This document shows positions 45,122 through 54,671 of a stretch of DNA of 64,000 nt, in pieces. The first letter of the stretch is position 1, and every line of letters begins with the position of its first letter. The notes under the pieces are model-generated. The model was not told the DNA's origin and did no database searches. It saw only the letters and a program-made list of their open reading frames with translations. Location: assembly GCF_004343775.1 (NCBI RefSeq), contig NZ_PTXL01000010.1, positions 248,001 to 312,000 of the forward strand, written 5' to 3'. The DNA is from Burkholderia sp. SRS-46. GTDB lineage: Bacteria > Pseudomonadota > Gammaproteobacteria > Burkholderiales > Burkholderiaceae. A program made the translations under genes and the position numbers.

Positions 45122-45940
45122 TCAGGCTCGCAGACGATCGAAGATCGGCTCGAGCGCCTCCAGTAGAGGCCCAGGCGAAACAGGATCACCGTCCACGGTC
45201 CACGAGTTCTGGAACTCGGCAACCTCGATACCGATGACTTCGCCTTGCGCAATGGCCTGACAGGCTGCGCGAAGGTCGTCAAGCGTCAAGCCACCTTCAT
45301 GCACATAGTCAGTCGGCACGATGCCGGGATCCAGCACGTCGCAATCCAGATGCATATAGACAGGGCGTCCCACAATGGCGACAGAAAGCTCTGCAGCCAC
45401 ATTCGGGCCTGGTTTGATGTGCTTTACCTTGCCAGACTCGATCAGTTCGATCTCAAAGGGATCAAGGTCACGCTGTCCCACTAGGACGATATTTTCGAGT
45501 GCCAACCCGTCGCCTAGCCCGGAGTCCCACATCCCGGCCGGTCCGGAAAGTGCCAGTCCGCCGAGATAGCCAGTCGTTGTCGACTCGGGCGTATTCAAAT
45601 CGGCGTGAGCATCGAACCAGACAACACACGCATCCTTTCTGTACTTGGCCACCACCGGTAGTGTCGCGATGGAGACCGTACAGCGACTCGTCGCGGCCAC
45701 GGGCTTATGCCCTTCCGAAAAAATCCGTTCAAATTCAGCCTGCATCACTCGAAGCGACGGCAACGCCACTTCGAGCTCCCTACGCCAATCCGTGCTCAGC
45801 GCGCGCTCCGGTGTTCCGACGATCGTCGGCGCCAACCCGAGCCGACTACTGAGCAAGCCGGAAATCGCCTTCGCCCCGGGAATCGCTAAATCGTTATGGT
45901 CGCCAGCGCGCCCCTGAAATACCATCAAAGAAATCGACAT
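45122..45940 (-). CDS. Arginase-family ureohydrolase with atypical first metal motif
   Basis: A 272-residue protein. The second and third Mn-binding motifs are good: VVWFDAHADLNTPEST and HLDCDVLDPGIVPTDYVHEG, the latter followed by LTLDDL as in arginases. The first motif, normally GGDH, reads AATSRCTVSIATLP, so the His ligand is not present; some arginase-fold proteins have GGDC or lack it. It may therefore be a divergent arginase or an enzyme with altered metal site. The N-terminus SLMVFQGRAGDHNDLAIPG looks full-length. It stands alone, 139 bases downstream of IS701 debris. Confidence 0.72.
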   Translation of the reverse strand: MSISLMVFQGRAGDHNDLAIPGAKAISGLLSSRLGLAPTIVGTPERALSTDWRRELEVALPSLRVMQAEFERIFSEGHKPVAATSRCTVSIATLPVVAKYRKDACVVWFDAHADLNTPESTTTGYLGGLALSGPAGMWDSGLGDGLALENIVLVGQRDLDPFEIELIESGKVKHIKPGPNVAAELSVAIVGRPVYMHLDCDVLDPGIVPTDYVHEGGLTLDDLRAACQAIAQGEVIGIEVAEFQNSWTVDGDPVSPGPLLEALEPIFDRLRA

Positions 45941-46079
45941 ATCAATGCCTCCAAAAAATCAGAAGAAGGAAACTTCCGAAAATTGATCAAAACACGTTCG
46001 TTCGAAGTGCGAATAATGAAACCGATGCGACCTGCTCCCAATTTTAGTCAGAACTGGCCTTAGTACTACTGTGTCGATA

Positions 46080-46670
46080 AATTGCCGGAAGACACAAAGC
46101 AAAATGGACATCGTGGACATCGGTGGAGCCGGCGCGCAATGCAAGCGGCGATGTGCCAGCGCAACGTCGCGATGGAGTCAGCCACGTGGCGCTGCGCGCG
46201 CTGGGGAGCCGCGTGGGATGTAGTCCGGGGGTAAGGCAAGTGGGGCGCCAATTTCGGCGCTTTTTTACTGCCTCCTTGAATGAGGCGTTGCGCGACAAGA
46301 AACCCTTAAGCGGCAATGCATAGCGACGCGTGGTGATGAAACCCGCGCCAGCCGCGGCCCTCGAAGTGCCCAAGACCAAACTCCTGCTCGAGATCCTGGT
46401 AGTCGCGCTCGATGCGCCAATGCATCCTGACAACGTGAACGAGTCGTTCCACAGGTGCGTCTGCGGGCAAAGTTGAGAGCCAGTACTTGGTCGGCTCGGC
46501 CTCGCCAGCTGGCCGCTCAATCAACAGCCATTCCTCGTCGCGCGCAGTGGAACGCCAGTAATCGCGGTGCGAGGCGCGCACGCGAACCGCCGCAAATCGT
46601 GAGCTCAGTGCGGCACGCATACCTTCGCGCCACGATATCGTCCGATAGCAATGGTCGGCAATGTGCCCAC
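46080..46670 (-). pseudogene. IS701-family transposase, 3' fragment
   Basis: Minus-strand reading GGHIADHCYRTISWREGMRA, EEWLLIERPAGEAEPTKYWL, MHWRIERDYQDLEQEFGLGH and YEGRGWRGFHHH-like EGRGWRGFHHHASLCIAA; then a frameshift and RNASFKEAVKKRRNW and, in another frame, GSPARAQRHVADSIATLRWH to about 46080. These are the C-terminal third of an IS701 DDE transposase with at least one frameshift. Confidence 0.8.
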
Positions 46671-47135
46671 CGAGCGTCGCGCCGACCGAGAACTACTTTC
46701 GCTTCCCATACGCAATCCAACCAGACGGTGCTGGCAGGATATTTACGGATATTTCGAATTAATCCGCGCAAGAAGGGACGCATGCCGTCCAAGGCCGCTC
46801 GCGAGACCGCCCAGTCGAAGAATCTCGAAATCGAAAGGGCTGCGACGCCGTTCGTGAGAAACGTTTGGCTCGCAATGCTGCCGACGTACATCTTGACGCG
46901 GCGCGCCGCACAGGCTATTCGCGGCGGCCGAAGGCAATCAGGCATTCAGAGTTGCAGTTTAGGCAGTGTGGAGGCGACTAGGTGACGTCGAGGTGATATT
47001 GGTGATCGAGCCCGACCGAAAGGACCTCGTAGGCTGGCAGCTTCAGAATGTTCGTGCGCACGTTGTCACTGTGGGTGGCCAGGAACGAAACTGTAGCTGC
47101 CGGCGCGAGAGGCCGGGAAATCGACCTTATGCGTT
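46671..47135. other. No gene recognised
   Basis: A minus-strand open frame (about 46690-46945, containing VKMYVGSIASQTFLTNGVAA and FDWAVSRAALDGMRPFLRG) resembles coding sequence but has no recognisable family, start or neighbours. It joins the IS701 fragment. The rest of the stretch shows nothing. Confidence 0.3.
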
Positions 47136-47579
47136 TTAGGCCCGAATATCGATGCCAATAGTCTGGCCCTGATACCGCTGCATGATCTGCGTGGCGGATT
47201 CCAGCATCCTCAAGGTCGTTTTGTCATTGCGCAATAGTGCGCCCTGGATGCCATCGCGAACTTTCTGCGTGAAGTCATATCGTGTGTCATCGCTGACAGC
47301 CGGCAATTCTCCGCTGGGTCCGCCCTCTACCGGAGTTTTCATGCTCATCGCCATGAAAGGCCGGCTGTCGTCGAGTGACATTTCCCCGTTGCGGATTTGA
47401 GCATTGACCCAATCGCGTATTTCCTGACGAGTCATGCTAGTGAAATCCGCCTGTTTGATGTTGTCGCTCTGGGTTGCAGTTCGAGTTGCGTCGAAGACCG
47501 TTGCGGCCGAGCGATCGGCGGACGTGACCCGCGAGCGCTGACTCGCAACTAGGTAGTTTGTTCCCGCATTAATTTTCAT
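47136..47579 (-). CDS. Conserved-looking hypothetical protein
   Basis: 147 residues from the ATG at 47579 (MKINAGTNYLVASQRSRVTS); the frame reaches 47615. Hydrophilic, no signal peptide or membrane segment, no family I know. It has a Ser/Thr/Ala-rich N-terminus and helical C-terminal half (TRYDFTQKVRDGIQGALLR, SATQIMQRYQGQTIG). Composition resembles small type III or flagellar-associated proteins, but no such genes are nearby. Confidence 0.5.
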   Translation of the reverse strand: MKINAGTNYLVASQRSRVTSADRSAATVFDATRTATQSDNIKQADFTSMTRQEIRDWVNAQIRNGEMSLDDSRPFMAMSMKTPVEGGPSGELPAVSDDTRYDFTQKVRDGIQGALLRNDKTTLRMLESATQIMQRYQGQTIGIDIRA

Positions 47580-47672
47580 CGAAAATCCATTCCATCGGCA
47601 AGGTAAGCACAACACCCATTACCTGCAAAACTCGCGACGGGGCTTGTGCATTCGATTACTACCATGAACAAC

Positions 47673-47946
47673 TCATTTCAGTGTCCCACGAATCTGCGGA
47701 TATCGCTGCAGATGTGCCCGATAATCATCTCGGCCGGTCGTGCGCTGAGCGATTCCTGATCGCATCGTGTCCGCGCACGGCGCGCCCTTCCGACACGATC
47801 TCGGCATCATCCGTAAACAGCTGACGTACGCTCGAATACGCTTGCGCATCCAGCGCATTCGCGAAATAAGTGCAGAGCAACGTGCATGCGCGGTCCGTAT
47901 CGGACGTCTTGTGCAACGGCGCAGAGGATGCGATCGCCTGGCTCAT
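47673..47946 (-). pseudogene. SnoaL/NTF2-like small protein, frameshifted at 3' end
   Basis: Starts at ATG 47946 with AAAGGA eight bases upstream: MSQAIASSAPLHKTSDTDRA, then TYFANALDAQAYSSVRQLFT and DDAEIVSEGRAVRGHDAI, the helix-strand pattern of SnoaL-like NTF2-fold proteins. The frame then ends at 47725 as NRSAHDRPR, but the alternative frame continues sensibly as SGIAQRTTGRDDYRAHLQRY to 47673. So there is one frameshift near 47760, or the protein is a shortened variant of 73 residues. A partial paralogue lies at 25.1 kb. Confidence 0.6.
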
Positions 47947-47959
47947 TTTGGTTTCCTTT

Positions 47960-48070
47960 GTAACCAAAAACCGTCTGTGATTGATCTGTCGATTTTCAGT
48001 CCTGCCCGGCACAAAAAAATCATCGAGGTCCGAATCGTGGGACTTTTTGCAAAAATACTCCGCTGCACCG
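47960..48070. repeat. Upstream segment shared with 25140-25245
   Basis: Partner of the segment at 25.15-25.24 kb: both contain, in order, GTGATYGATYTGTCG, an A-rich run followed by ATCRTCRAGG, and ATCGTGGRACTTTT, upstream of a MxQAIxSS start on the minus strand. It may be a duplicated promoter/leader. Confidence 0.55.
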
Positions 48071-48243
48071 CCTCCTGTCAGTGAGTCAATGGGTCATGTG
48101 CGGCCGCGCGGTGACTCCGTATCAATTTCTGCATGTGCTCGGCATGCTCGCGTAAGACAGTCAGCAAAGTCTGGCGACGGGGGACGGTCAGGCGACTTGT
48201 CGACATGGCGACGCTCAAGGCCAGGACCGGCCACTCCGTCGCG

Positions 48244-48519
48244 TCAAAGACAGGGATAGCCTAATGCCCTGAGGGTGAAGCTGAAGCAGCGCCCGTGATT
48301 GACGTAATGCTCGAGTGCTAAGTTCTTCTGTTCTTCTGAGTCCTTTGGCTTTACGCAAACATACTCTTTCTGCAGATCGCCACTCTTCTTGAATTCCTCA
48401 CACCACGCCTTGAGAGAATTCTTCGTCGGGTAACCCAACTGGCGGATTGTCGCCTTGATGCGCTTCCCGAGTTTCAGGTAGAGCTCGACCGCTCGAACGC
48501 GGTCTTCGTGTGAATACAT
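48244..48519 (-). pseudogene. IS3-family OrfA, N-terminal part
   Basis: 91 codons: MYSHEDRVRAVELYLKLGKR, IKATIRQLGYPTKNSLKAWC and, at the end, FTLRALGYPCL. Two HTH units of an IS3-type OrfA (IS2/IS150-like). The rest of the element is missing; the frame ends right after the second HTH. The stretch 48520-48913 holds IS ends but no gene. Confidence 0.7.
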
Positions 48520-48913
48520 GGACTACCTCCAAAGTAGGCCAAGATTTTGTCCGCATCCCCAGGGGTCAAGATTCGGTGAACGGCAACACGCGTGGACAAC
48601 TCCGCGCTGCGAACGGCTCCGTGATCCATCCCGATCACGGCCGTTCGTCCGACGCCGTGGATGTGTGGACAATGCTCATCGGTCCACCCGCGCCCCACCT
48701 GCTGCTCACCTTTCTCCGATTTTCCGCGCCGCGCCGAACCTGCAGATTCCCCGCTACTTCCGCCATCTACCTTCCTGCGCAGGTTGCACTGATCTGCTCC
48801 ACTTTGTTCCGTGACTGGACCGCGAAAATCCACCGCCCTCGCTACGATCCGGCTCCTCGCAGTTCCCCCCGGATACGTCGCTCCCTTGAGCGGGAGACGG
48901 CGCACTCCGTCTG

Positions 48914-49597
48914 GTGACAGCAGAGCGAGATCTCGCCGAGGAACGGCTGCGGGCATACCGTCGCGAACTGTTCGGTGCAAAGAGCGAGGCACGAGACTCT
49001 GACCAGCTCGGTCTGTTCAACAAAGCCGAAGCGCTCGGCGCGAACGCGGCACCCGCTCAGGAAGACATCCCGGAAACGACCATCGCCGCGCACACGCGCA
49101 AGAAACGCGGTCACCGCAAACCACTCGATCCCAATCTGCCACGCGAAGTCGTACGGCACGAACTGCCCGAAGCCGAGCGTGTCTGCGCCCACGACGGCCA
49201 CGCACTCGTCGAGATCGGCGTGGAGATCAGCGAGCAGCTCGATGTGATTCCGGAGCAGCTTCGCGTGATCCAGTACCAGCGCGTCAAGTATGCGTGCCCG
49301 TGCTGCGATCTCGGCATCAAGGTCACACCAGCGCCGGTGCGCATCATCCCGCGCGGACTGTTGAGCGAATCCGCAATCGCGTGGATCGCCACCGGCAAGT
49401 ATCAGTTCGGTATGCCGCTGTATCGCCAGGCTGGTTTGCTGCGCCGCTTCGGCGGCGACATCTCATCGAACACGATCGCCGCGAGGATGGTTCGCGTCGG
49501 ACTCGCGGCGCAGCCGGTGATCAACCTGATGCGTGACGCACTGCTCGAGGCCGAACTGATCTATTGCGACGAGACGACGTTCCAGGTCCTGAAAGGG
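48914..49597 (+). pseudogene. IS66-family TnpC N-terminal half, second subfamily
   Basis: From GTG 48914: LAEERLRAYRRELFGAKSEA, the DUF-like zinc-finger region HELPEAERVCAHDGHALVEI, KYACPCCDLGIKVTPAPVRI and the start of the catalytic domain ELIYCDETTFQVLK at the 3' end. It breaks off just after the first catalytic Asp. Sequence differs strongly from the other IS66 copies here, so it came from a different IS66 subtype. Confidence 0.85.
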
Positions 49598-50318
49598 GTA
49601 TGCGTACTTTTCATGCGAAATGTGGCGGTTTCAGGGTGATGCCCCGCCTGCAGCAAGGCTTGGCCGCCATTGGGATTTCACGCGGCCTGTCCAATCGCAA
49701 GCCCTTGATCTTTTGGCTCTTTTCAGACCCAACCACCATTTCCTGCACGATAAGGACGATCACCCCTGCAAGCAACGATCTCGCACCACGCTGGCGGGCA
49801 GCGACGAATCGAAGTCGACGCCGTAGGGAACGCAACGGCGCAGGTTGCGATGCTCCAGCGTATGCACCGTCGTGATCAGTTATTTTTCCTAAAGTGGAAT
49901 GTTGCATGACGCCCCCTCGAAATGTATCGATTTTTATTTAGATTTGCGTGAAATTATTTTGTAATGTTAATTGGGTGAATGTTTACGTTTACATTGATTT
50001 TGTATTGTCAGTTTAATTGATTTCATCCCCCTGAATTGCCGGTTTTTTGGCCAAATTTAACGGGAAGGAAGGGTGTCTATACATCTGACAAATTCGGAAG
50101 ATGCATGATGTCTCGCCTGCTCGGGGGCTATTGGTTCTGTAAGCGTTTTGCGGAGTAGTTTGTTAATGAAGCACTGAATTTCCATGGGAAATATGTGCGG
50201 GGTTTTTCATATTGCCGGTTTTGATTTATCGCAATTCTCTTGAATTCCCATAAAAACACACTATTGTTCAATGCCATCTGCTCTGTCGTTTTTGGCGATT
50301 GCCCGGTGGGAGAATGAC
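49598..50318. other. AT-rich intergenic stretch without a gene
   Basis: The first 300 bases look like decayed IS sequence with no convincing frame. From 49,900 to 50,270 the composition turns very AT-rich (runs such as TTTTTATTTAGATTTGCGTG and TGTAATGTTAATTGGGTG), unlike the rest of the window. It lies upstream of the membrane-protein/lipoprotein/cysteine-ladder genes and may include their promoter and silencer-protein binding DNA. Confidence 0.45.
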
Positions 50319-50942
50319 ATGACGATCGGGAAATTTCTTCGCAGGTTCATGAGCGGACTGCTGTCGAAGGACGCGTCGGTAGCGGCAGGCATTGTGCTTG
50401 GCCTGGTGGTGTGGACGCTCACGCGCATCGTCAACGAAGTCGTCGACAGTCCCACGGTCGAATACGACGTGTCCTACTCGGCCGCAACCGTGGCGAACGG
50501 TCAGGCCGGCGCGCGGATAATGGTTGCACTGACAAACCTGTCGCGCGACTCGACGCTGCAGAATCTGGGCGTGACGATTTACGACCCTTCGGGAAAAGCC
50601 ACGTTCATTCCCGACTCCATTCGATGCGCTTTCCCACCGCCGTTATGGGCTCAAGATGGCGTTTGCCTGTTGTTGCAGAGCGGACTCAAGTTCCAGGCGC
50701 CGTGGTTCACTCCCGATTCGCAGCTGCACATCGCCATCGACTACGTCGGCTCGGTCGAAGCCGGCAAACGTCCCATCGTTCGGATTCTGCCGAGCCGGAG
50801 CAGCCCGGGGATACGTCTCGTCGAGAAGAGCTGGAAGACATGGGTCGCTCGCTATCAGTTCACGTTGCTTTGCGGTTTGTTGATGGTCGTCTTCGCGCTC
50901 TATGCCGTCGCCGTTGCGGCTGGCGCGACCGACCCAACCTAG
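50319..50942 (+). CDS. Two-TM membrane protein of unknown function
   Basis: 207 residues from the ATG at 50319 (MTIGKFLRRFMSGLL), preceded by GGGAG; the frame extends to 50271. One membrane segment at about 19-37 (VAAGIVLGLVVWTLTRIV) and one near the C-terminus (YQFTLLCGLLMVVFALYAVA), with a strand-rich domain of about 130 residues between them, probably periplasmic, with two Cys. I do not recognise it. It is 39 bases upstream of the lipoprotein gene and likely cotranscribed. Confidence 0.65.
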   Translation: MTIGKFLRRFMSGLLSKDASVAAGIVLGLVVWTLTRIVNEVVDSPTVEYDVSYSAATVANGQAGARIMVALTNLSRDSTLQNLGVTIYDPSGKATFIPDSIRCAFPPPLWAQDGVCLLLQSGLKFQAPWFTPDSQLHIAIDYVGSVEAGKRPIVRILPSRSSPGIRLVEKSWKTWVARYQFTLLCGLLMVVFALYAVAVAAGATDPT

Positions 50943-50981
50943 CTGGATCGCCGCGGTCGATGGCCCTAACGGGGAGTGCGC

Positions 50982-51974
50982 ATGAAAACGCTTGCATGGA
51001 TTCTGCTTGCGGCCGGTCTTTCCGCCGGATGCTCGAAGAACGAGACGCCCTCTCCGCCGGCGTCGGATTCGGCAAGCGCCAGCGCCATCGCGGCGCCGAC
51101 AGCAAACAGCGCGGCAAGCGAGCCGGCTCGCCTGCCCGCGACGCCTGCGACAGCCGCGAGCCTGGCCGGCGCCGACGACGCCGGCAATCCTCCGGACTCG
51201 CCGCATGCGATGCCGCCACAAAGTCCCACCAGCCCGATCAACGTGCTGCGCATCGATGTGCATCAGAAAGGCACGTCGTCGGGCGTGCCCGCCGATATTT
51301 ACCGGATCGCCTCGGACGGCAACAAGTATTACGTCGCAACGACCGATCAGAGCGGGACGGTCACGCCGAATTCGTCGTGTCTGAATACGGATCGCTTTAA
51401 TGTCACCACAACGCTGCCTGATTATCTCGATCCGGGGCCGCAGGCATGCGGGCCGGTCGTCCATTTCGAGGTGTCGACCGCGCAGGCGGCCTACGCGTTG
51501 GTCAAGCTCGGCGGCGATGCGTTCAAGGCCGATCGATTCGGGGAGGCGCAGGCGTATTTCAGCGCGGCAGCCGACGCGCTTCAGCAGTCGCGCCCCGGCG
51601 ACGCACATTTCCTGCGCGGTCAGGCGCTGCTGTCAGCCGGGAAAATGCTAGGAGTCGATGTGCCGACGGCAACGGTCAACGGCGTGCCAACCGCCACGAT
51701 CGAGTTCACCCGGAAGCTGCGTCAATTTCAGTCGAGCCAGAATTTGACGCCGACAGGAAAGCTGGACGACTCGACAGTGCAATCGCTTGGCGGCATTGGC
51801 AAGACAGAGGCGTTGCAGCGCGCGCTGAAGATTTCACCCGATCGCATTCAGAAATTCCGCGTCGATGAGGCGCCGCCTTCGACTGCCGTTCCGAATCAGC
51901 CGGAACGGAATCCGTCGCGTGCATTGCCGCGATATGACCTGAGAGGTCTGGCCGGAGTACAGCGCGGCGGCTGA
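50982..51974 (+). CDS. Lipoprotein with TPR-like and peptidoglycan-binding-like parts
   Basis: 330 residues from the ATG at 50982, with GGGGAG seven bases upstream. Lipoprotein signal MKTLAWILLAAG then LSAGC. Residues 20-80 are an Ala/Ser/Pro-rich linker; 85-170 a compact domain (NVLRIDVHQKG, PADIYRIASDGNKYYVATTD); 170-215 resemble one or two TPR helices (GGDAFKADRFGEAQAYFSAA); 235-270 (FTRKLRQFQSSQNLTPTGKL then DDSTVQSLG) match the three-helix peptidoglycan-binding fold. Outer-membrane or cell-wall anchoring is likely. Function unknown. Confidence 0.7.
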   Translation: MKTLAWILLAAGLSAGCSKNETPSPPASDSASASAIAAPTANSAASEPARLPATPATAASLAGADDAGNPPDSPHAMPPQSPTSPINVLRIDVHQKGTSSGVPADIYRIASDGNKYYVATTDQSGTVTPNSSCLNTDRFNVTTTLPDYLDPGPQACGPVVHFEVSTAQAAYALVKLGGDAFKADRFGEAQAYFSAAADALQQSRPGDAHFLRGQALLSAGKMLGVDVPTATVNGVPTATIEFTRKLRQFQSSQNLTPTGKLDDSTVQSLGGIGKTEALQRALKISPDRIQKFRVDEAPPSTAVPNQPERNPSRALPRYDLRGLAGVQRGG

Positions 51975-52234
51975 GTTCGAACGCGCGGCGTTCCGCCGAA
52001 TGACGAAAGCGCCGCGCGTCGGCCGTCGCACCTTTCGCGCGAATTTTCTACGACGACGTGTGCGTGTGCGTGGACGTAGAACGATCACGCACCGGCGGTG
52101 GCGATCTCAATGTTTTCCGGACGTTTTTTCGACGAACAGCGCAGGCACGCCCGATCACGTTGGCTTTGGGAATTGCGAAACGGGGCAAGGTCCAAGGTCA
52201 GTCACATGTAGGACTACGAAAGGACGTGATCATC

Positions 52235-54196
52235 ATGAGCAACTCTTTCAAGCAGTCCACCACGCGGAACCTGGCGGAGCAGGCGGCGGCGATCGCAGCG
52301 CTGTCTGCCGACCGCGGCGCGTTCGACGCCGCCCTGGATGCCTATCTGATGGCGGACGCAAATGGTTTCCGGTATGTGCTCGGGCAGCAAAAGCTGATAG
52401 ATCGCTGCGAACTCATTTGCCACTGGTTCCGCACCAAATGGTGCGTGGTCACTTGCCTGAAGCTATGCGGGCCAGCCTCCGCCGAGACGCAGCGTTTCGC
52501 CGACATCCGGCGCCTGGCCGAGGTGATCGTCAAGATCGCCGGCGACGAGGTATTGTTGAACAAGGTTATCGCGGGCGTCGAAGCACAGGATGCGGACGAT
52601 TTCGCCGAGGTCGTGGCGCAGTTGAAGATCAGGGACATCTGCCACTACGTTTGTTCGTGGGTCTGCACCGTGTTGTCCGAGCGGGTTTGCCGCATCGTCT
52701 GCTCGCCGTTGGTGGTCGAGGTGCCGAGCCAGGCCGAGACGGTACGCGCTGCGGCGGCGGTGATCGCGAAGCTCGCTGCCGATGGCCAGACACTCGAGGC
52801 GGCGGCCGCCGCGGCGCGCGCAGGCGACTGCGAAAGCCTGCGCAAGATCATCCGGGGCCTGCCGATCGAGGGGCGCTGCCACATCATCTGCGAGTCGTTC
52901 TGCACTTGGCGTTGCGTGTCGGTGTGCTTGACCATCTGCCGCGCCTTCCCGTTGCCGCCGCTGACAGACGTGCGAACCGAAGTCTACGCATTCGCTCAGG
53001 CGGTGGGCCGTCTCGGGCCGCAGACGGCCAGCCTCGAAACGTTGACCGATGCCGTGCGCACGGCCGACGGCGAGCAATACGCCGCCGAGCTGAAGCGGCT
53101 GGGCTACGAGCGCTTTTGCGTCCAGCTGTGCAAATGGATCTGCACCGAGGTCTGCGAGGAGTTCTGCTTCTGCGTATGTCCCCCGACTTCCACTGCGGCG
53201 TTCACCAAGATCGGCGGTTACTACTACAGCTTCGAGGTGGCCAGTGCGCTCAACGGTAACGGCTTGACCAACGACAACCGCGCCTTCTTCGACACCATGC
53301 GCTTGAACGGCGGCTATGCGCTGGTCGACGGGGCGCCGCAGGTCCAGTACCGCTTCGAGATCGTGCCCACCGACGCCAACGGCAACCCTGCGGGTGCGTG
53401 GGTACCGGTGCTTCCAACGCAGATCGCCGCGACGAATATCGGCTGGATCAGTGGTCTGATGGGGCAGGAGGTCTGGGTGAACAACCCGACGCCGAGCCCG
53501 AACGTGATCAATATCACGCCGGCGGCCGATGGCTGGATCACAGTGCCGCCGGTGCAGTCGTTCGGCGGTAAGTTCATACCCGGCTCGGACCTGATCAACC
53601 TGATTTCCACCACCTTGCAGCCCTGGCCTTCCCACGACGAGACCGGCGTGATGGCCGGCTCCAGCGCCAACCTGCCCCTGGCCGCTGACCGCTACTACGG
53701 CATCCGCATGCGCGTGCGCAATCTGGGCGATGTGGGTGACGGCAGCGATGCGGGTACGTGCACGCACGTCGCGATCGACAACACGCTGTACTCCAACGTG
53801 GCACATCACACCTATTGGGACGGCTATGTCGGCGTGAACGAGCTGGCGGTTTGCTCGGTGGGCATCCAGGAGTTGATTCCTGCCGGCTGCGCCGAGATCA
53901 CCACCAGTCTCACCGTGGTATTCACCGCGGCGCATCCGAACCTCGATCCGAACGGCGTTTCCATTACGCTGACCGGACCCGGCGGCCCGTACCAGTTCAC
54001 GCTCGATCCGGCCGCTACCAGCACGGCGGACAACCGGTTCGGAACCGCTGTTCCCAATAACTGGATCCTGACCAACTTGCCGGACTGTGCCTATTTCGTC
54101 GATCTCAGCGTCAATGTCCTGCTGACGACCGGCGACGCAGTGCCTGGTCCGCTGCACGACCTGTTCGCATTCTGCAAGCATGTGAAACGCGGTTGA
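52235..54196 (+). CDS. Cysteine-ladder repeat protein
   Basis: 653 residues from ATG 52235 (MSNSFKQSTTRN), AGGA ten bases upstream; the frame continues upstream but shows no other good start. Residues 1-320 contain four repeats of 78-80 residues. Each has two amphipathic helices followed by a 21-residue helix with Cys every fourth residue: C58/62/70/74/78; C136/140/144/152/156; C215/219/223/227/231/235; C295/299/303/307/311/315 plus C313. Residues 325-653 are strand-rich with many Gly/Pro/Asn and five scattered Cys, ending in an immunoglobulin-like or adhesin-like segment (TGPGGPYQFTLDPAA). No signal peptide or membrane segment. I know no family with this arrangement. Cys at i+4 spacing along helices would line one face and could bind metals, as in CxxxC copper-storage bundles, or form disulfide staples. 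Confidence 0.75.
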   Translation: MSNSFKQSTTRNLAEQAAAIAALSADRGAFDAALDAYLMADANGFRYVLGQQKLIDRCELICHWFRTKWCVVTCLKLCGPASAETQRFADIRRLAEVIVKIAGDEVLLNKVIAGVEAQDADDFAEVVAQLKIRDICHYVCSWVCTVLSERVCRIVCSPLVVEVPSQAETVRAAAAVIAKLAADGQTLEAAAAAARAGDCESLRKIIRGLPIEGRCHIICESFCTWRCVSVCLTICRAFPLPPLTDVRTEVYAFAQAVGRLGPQTASLETLTDAVRTADGEQYAAELKRLGYERFCVQLCKWICTEVCEEFCFCVCPPTSTAAFTKIGGYYYSFEVASALNGNGLTNDNRAFFDTMRLNGGYALVDGAPQVQYRFEIVPTDANGNPAGAWVPVLPTQIAATNIGWISGLMGQEVWVNNPTPSPNVINITPAADGWITVPPVQSFGGKFIPGSDLINLISTTLQPWPSHDETGVMAGSSANLPLAADRYYGIRMRVRNLGDVGDGSDAGTCTHVAIDNTLYSNVAHHTYWDGYVGVNELAVCSVGIQELIPAGCAEITTSLTVVFTAAHPNLDPNGVSITLTGPGGPYQFTLDPAATSTADNRFGTAVPNNWILTNLPDCAYFVDLSVNVLLTTGDAVPGPLHDLFAFCKHVKRG

Positions 54197-54606
54197 TCGT
54201 CAATGTCGGCAAGCGCGGATTGTGGTTCGACAATGCGTCGAACTCAACAATCCGCCGCGGACGGAACGCCGCCGGACTCGGCTCGCGCTGCCGCAATCGA
54301 GCGAACGTGCTTTCATGGTTTGACTTGCGAGAACAACGTCGATCGACGCTCGGCGAGTCGACATTGCGTTCAATATTTTCGCTGCAATTCGATATCCCGG
54401 GAACTGGACTTCCTCATGCCGAAATCCTCATGACGCGAATTCACGGTTCGCGCAGAGAATCCGATCTCCGACGACGATCTCGCAACTGATCTTCGATGTC
54501 TTCCGGCGCGCCGCCGATCCGCGCCTGCTGAGCTGGCGCGCTGCTCGGAATCGAGGAGCAGGCGTTTTCCGGCCTGCTCTGTCACGCCACGCCGTCATGC
54601 AAACAA
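54197..54606. other. Intergenic, no gene recognised
   Basis: 410 bases between the cysteine-ladder gene and the convergent lipoprotein gene. Short frames exist but lack start signals or homology. Nothing else seen. Confidence 0.4.
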
Positions 54607-54636
54607 GCCGGCGGAACGGCGCCCCGTCCCGCCGGC
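54607..54636 (-). terminator. Rho-independent terminator of the large lipoprotein gene
   Basis: Arms GCCGGCGG and CCGCCGGC, extended inward by ACGG/CCGT, followed on the minus strand by TTGTTT. It lies 36 bases beyond the lipoprotein stop at 54672. Confidence 0.7.
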
Positions 54637-54671
54637 CAGGCGCTCGCCGGACGCATCCGTCCGGCTGCCTG

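Noticed and set aside
52463-54181. 572-codon minus frame opposite the cysteine-ladder gene
   Set aside because: Composition typical of an antisense shadow; the plus frame has ordered repeats and an RBS.
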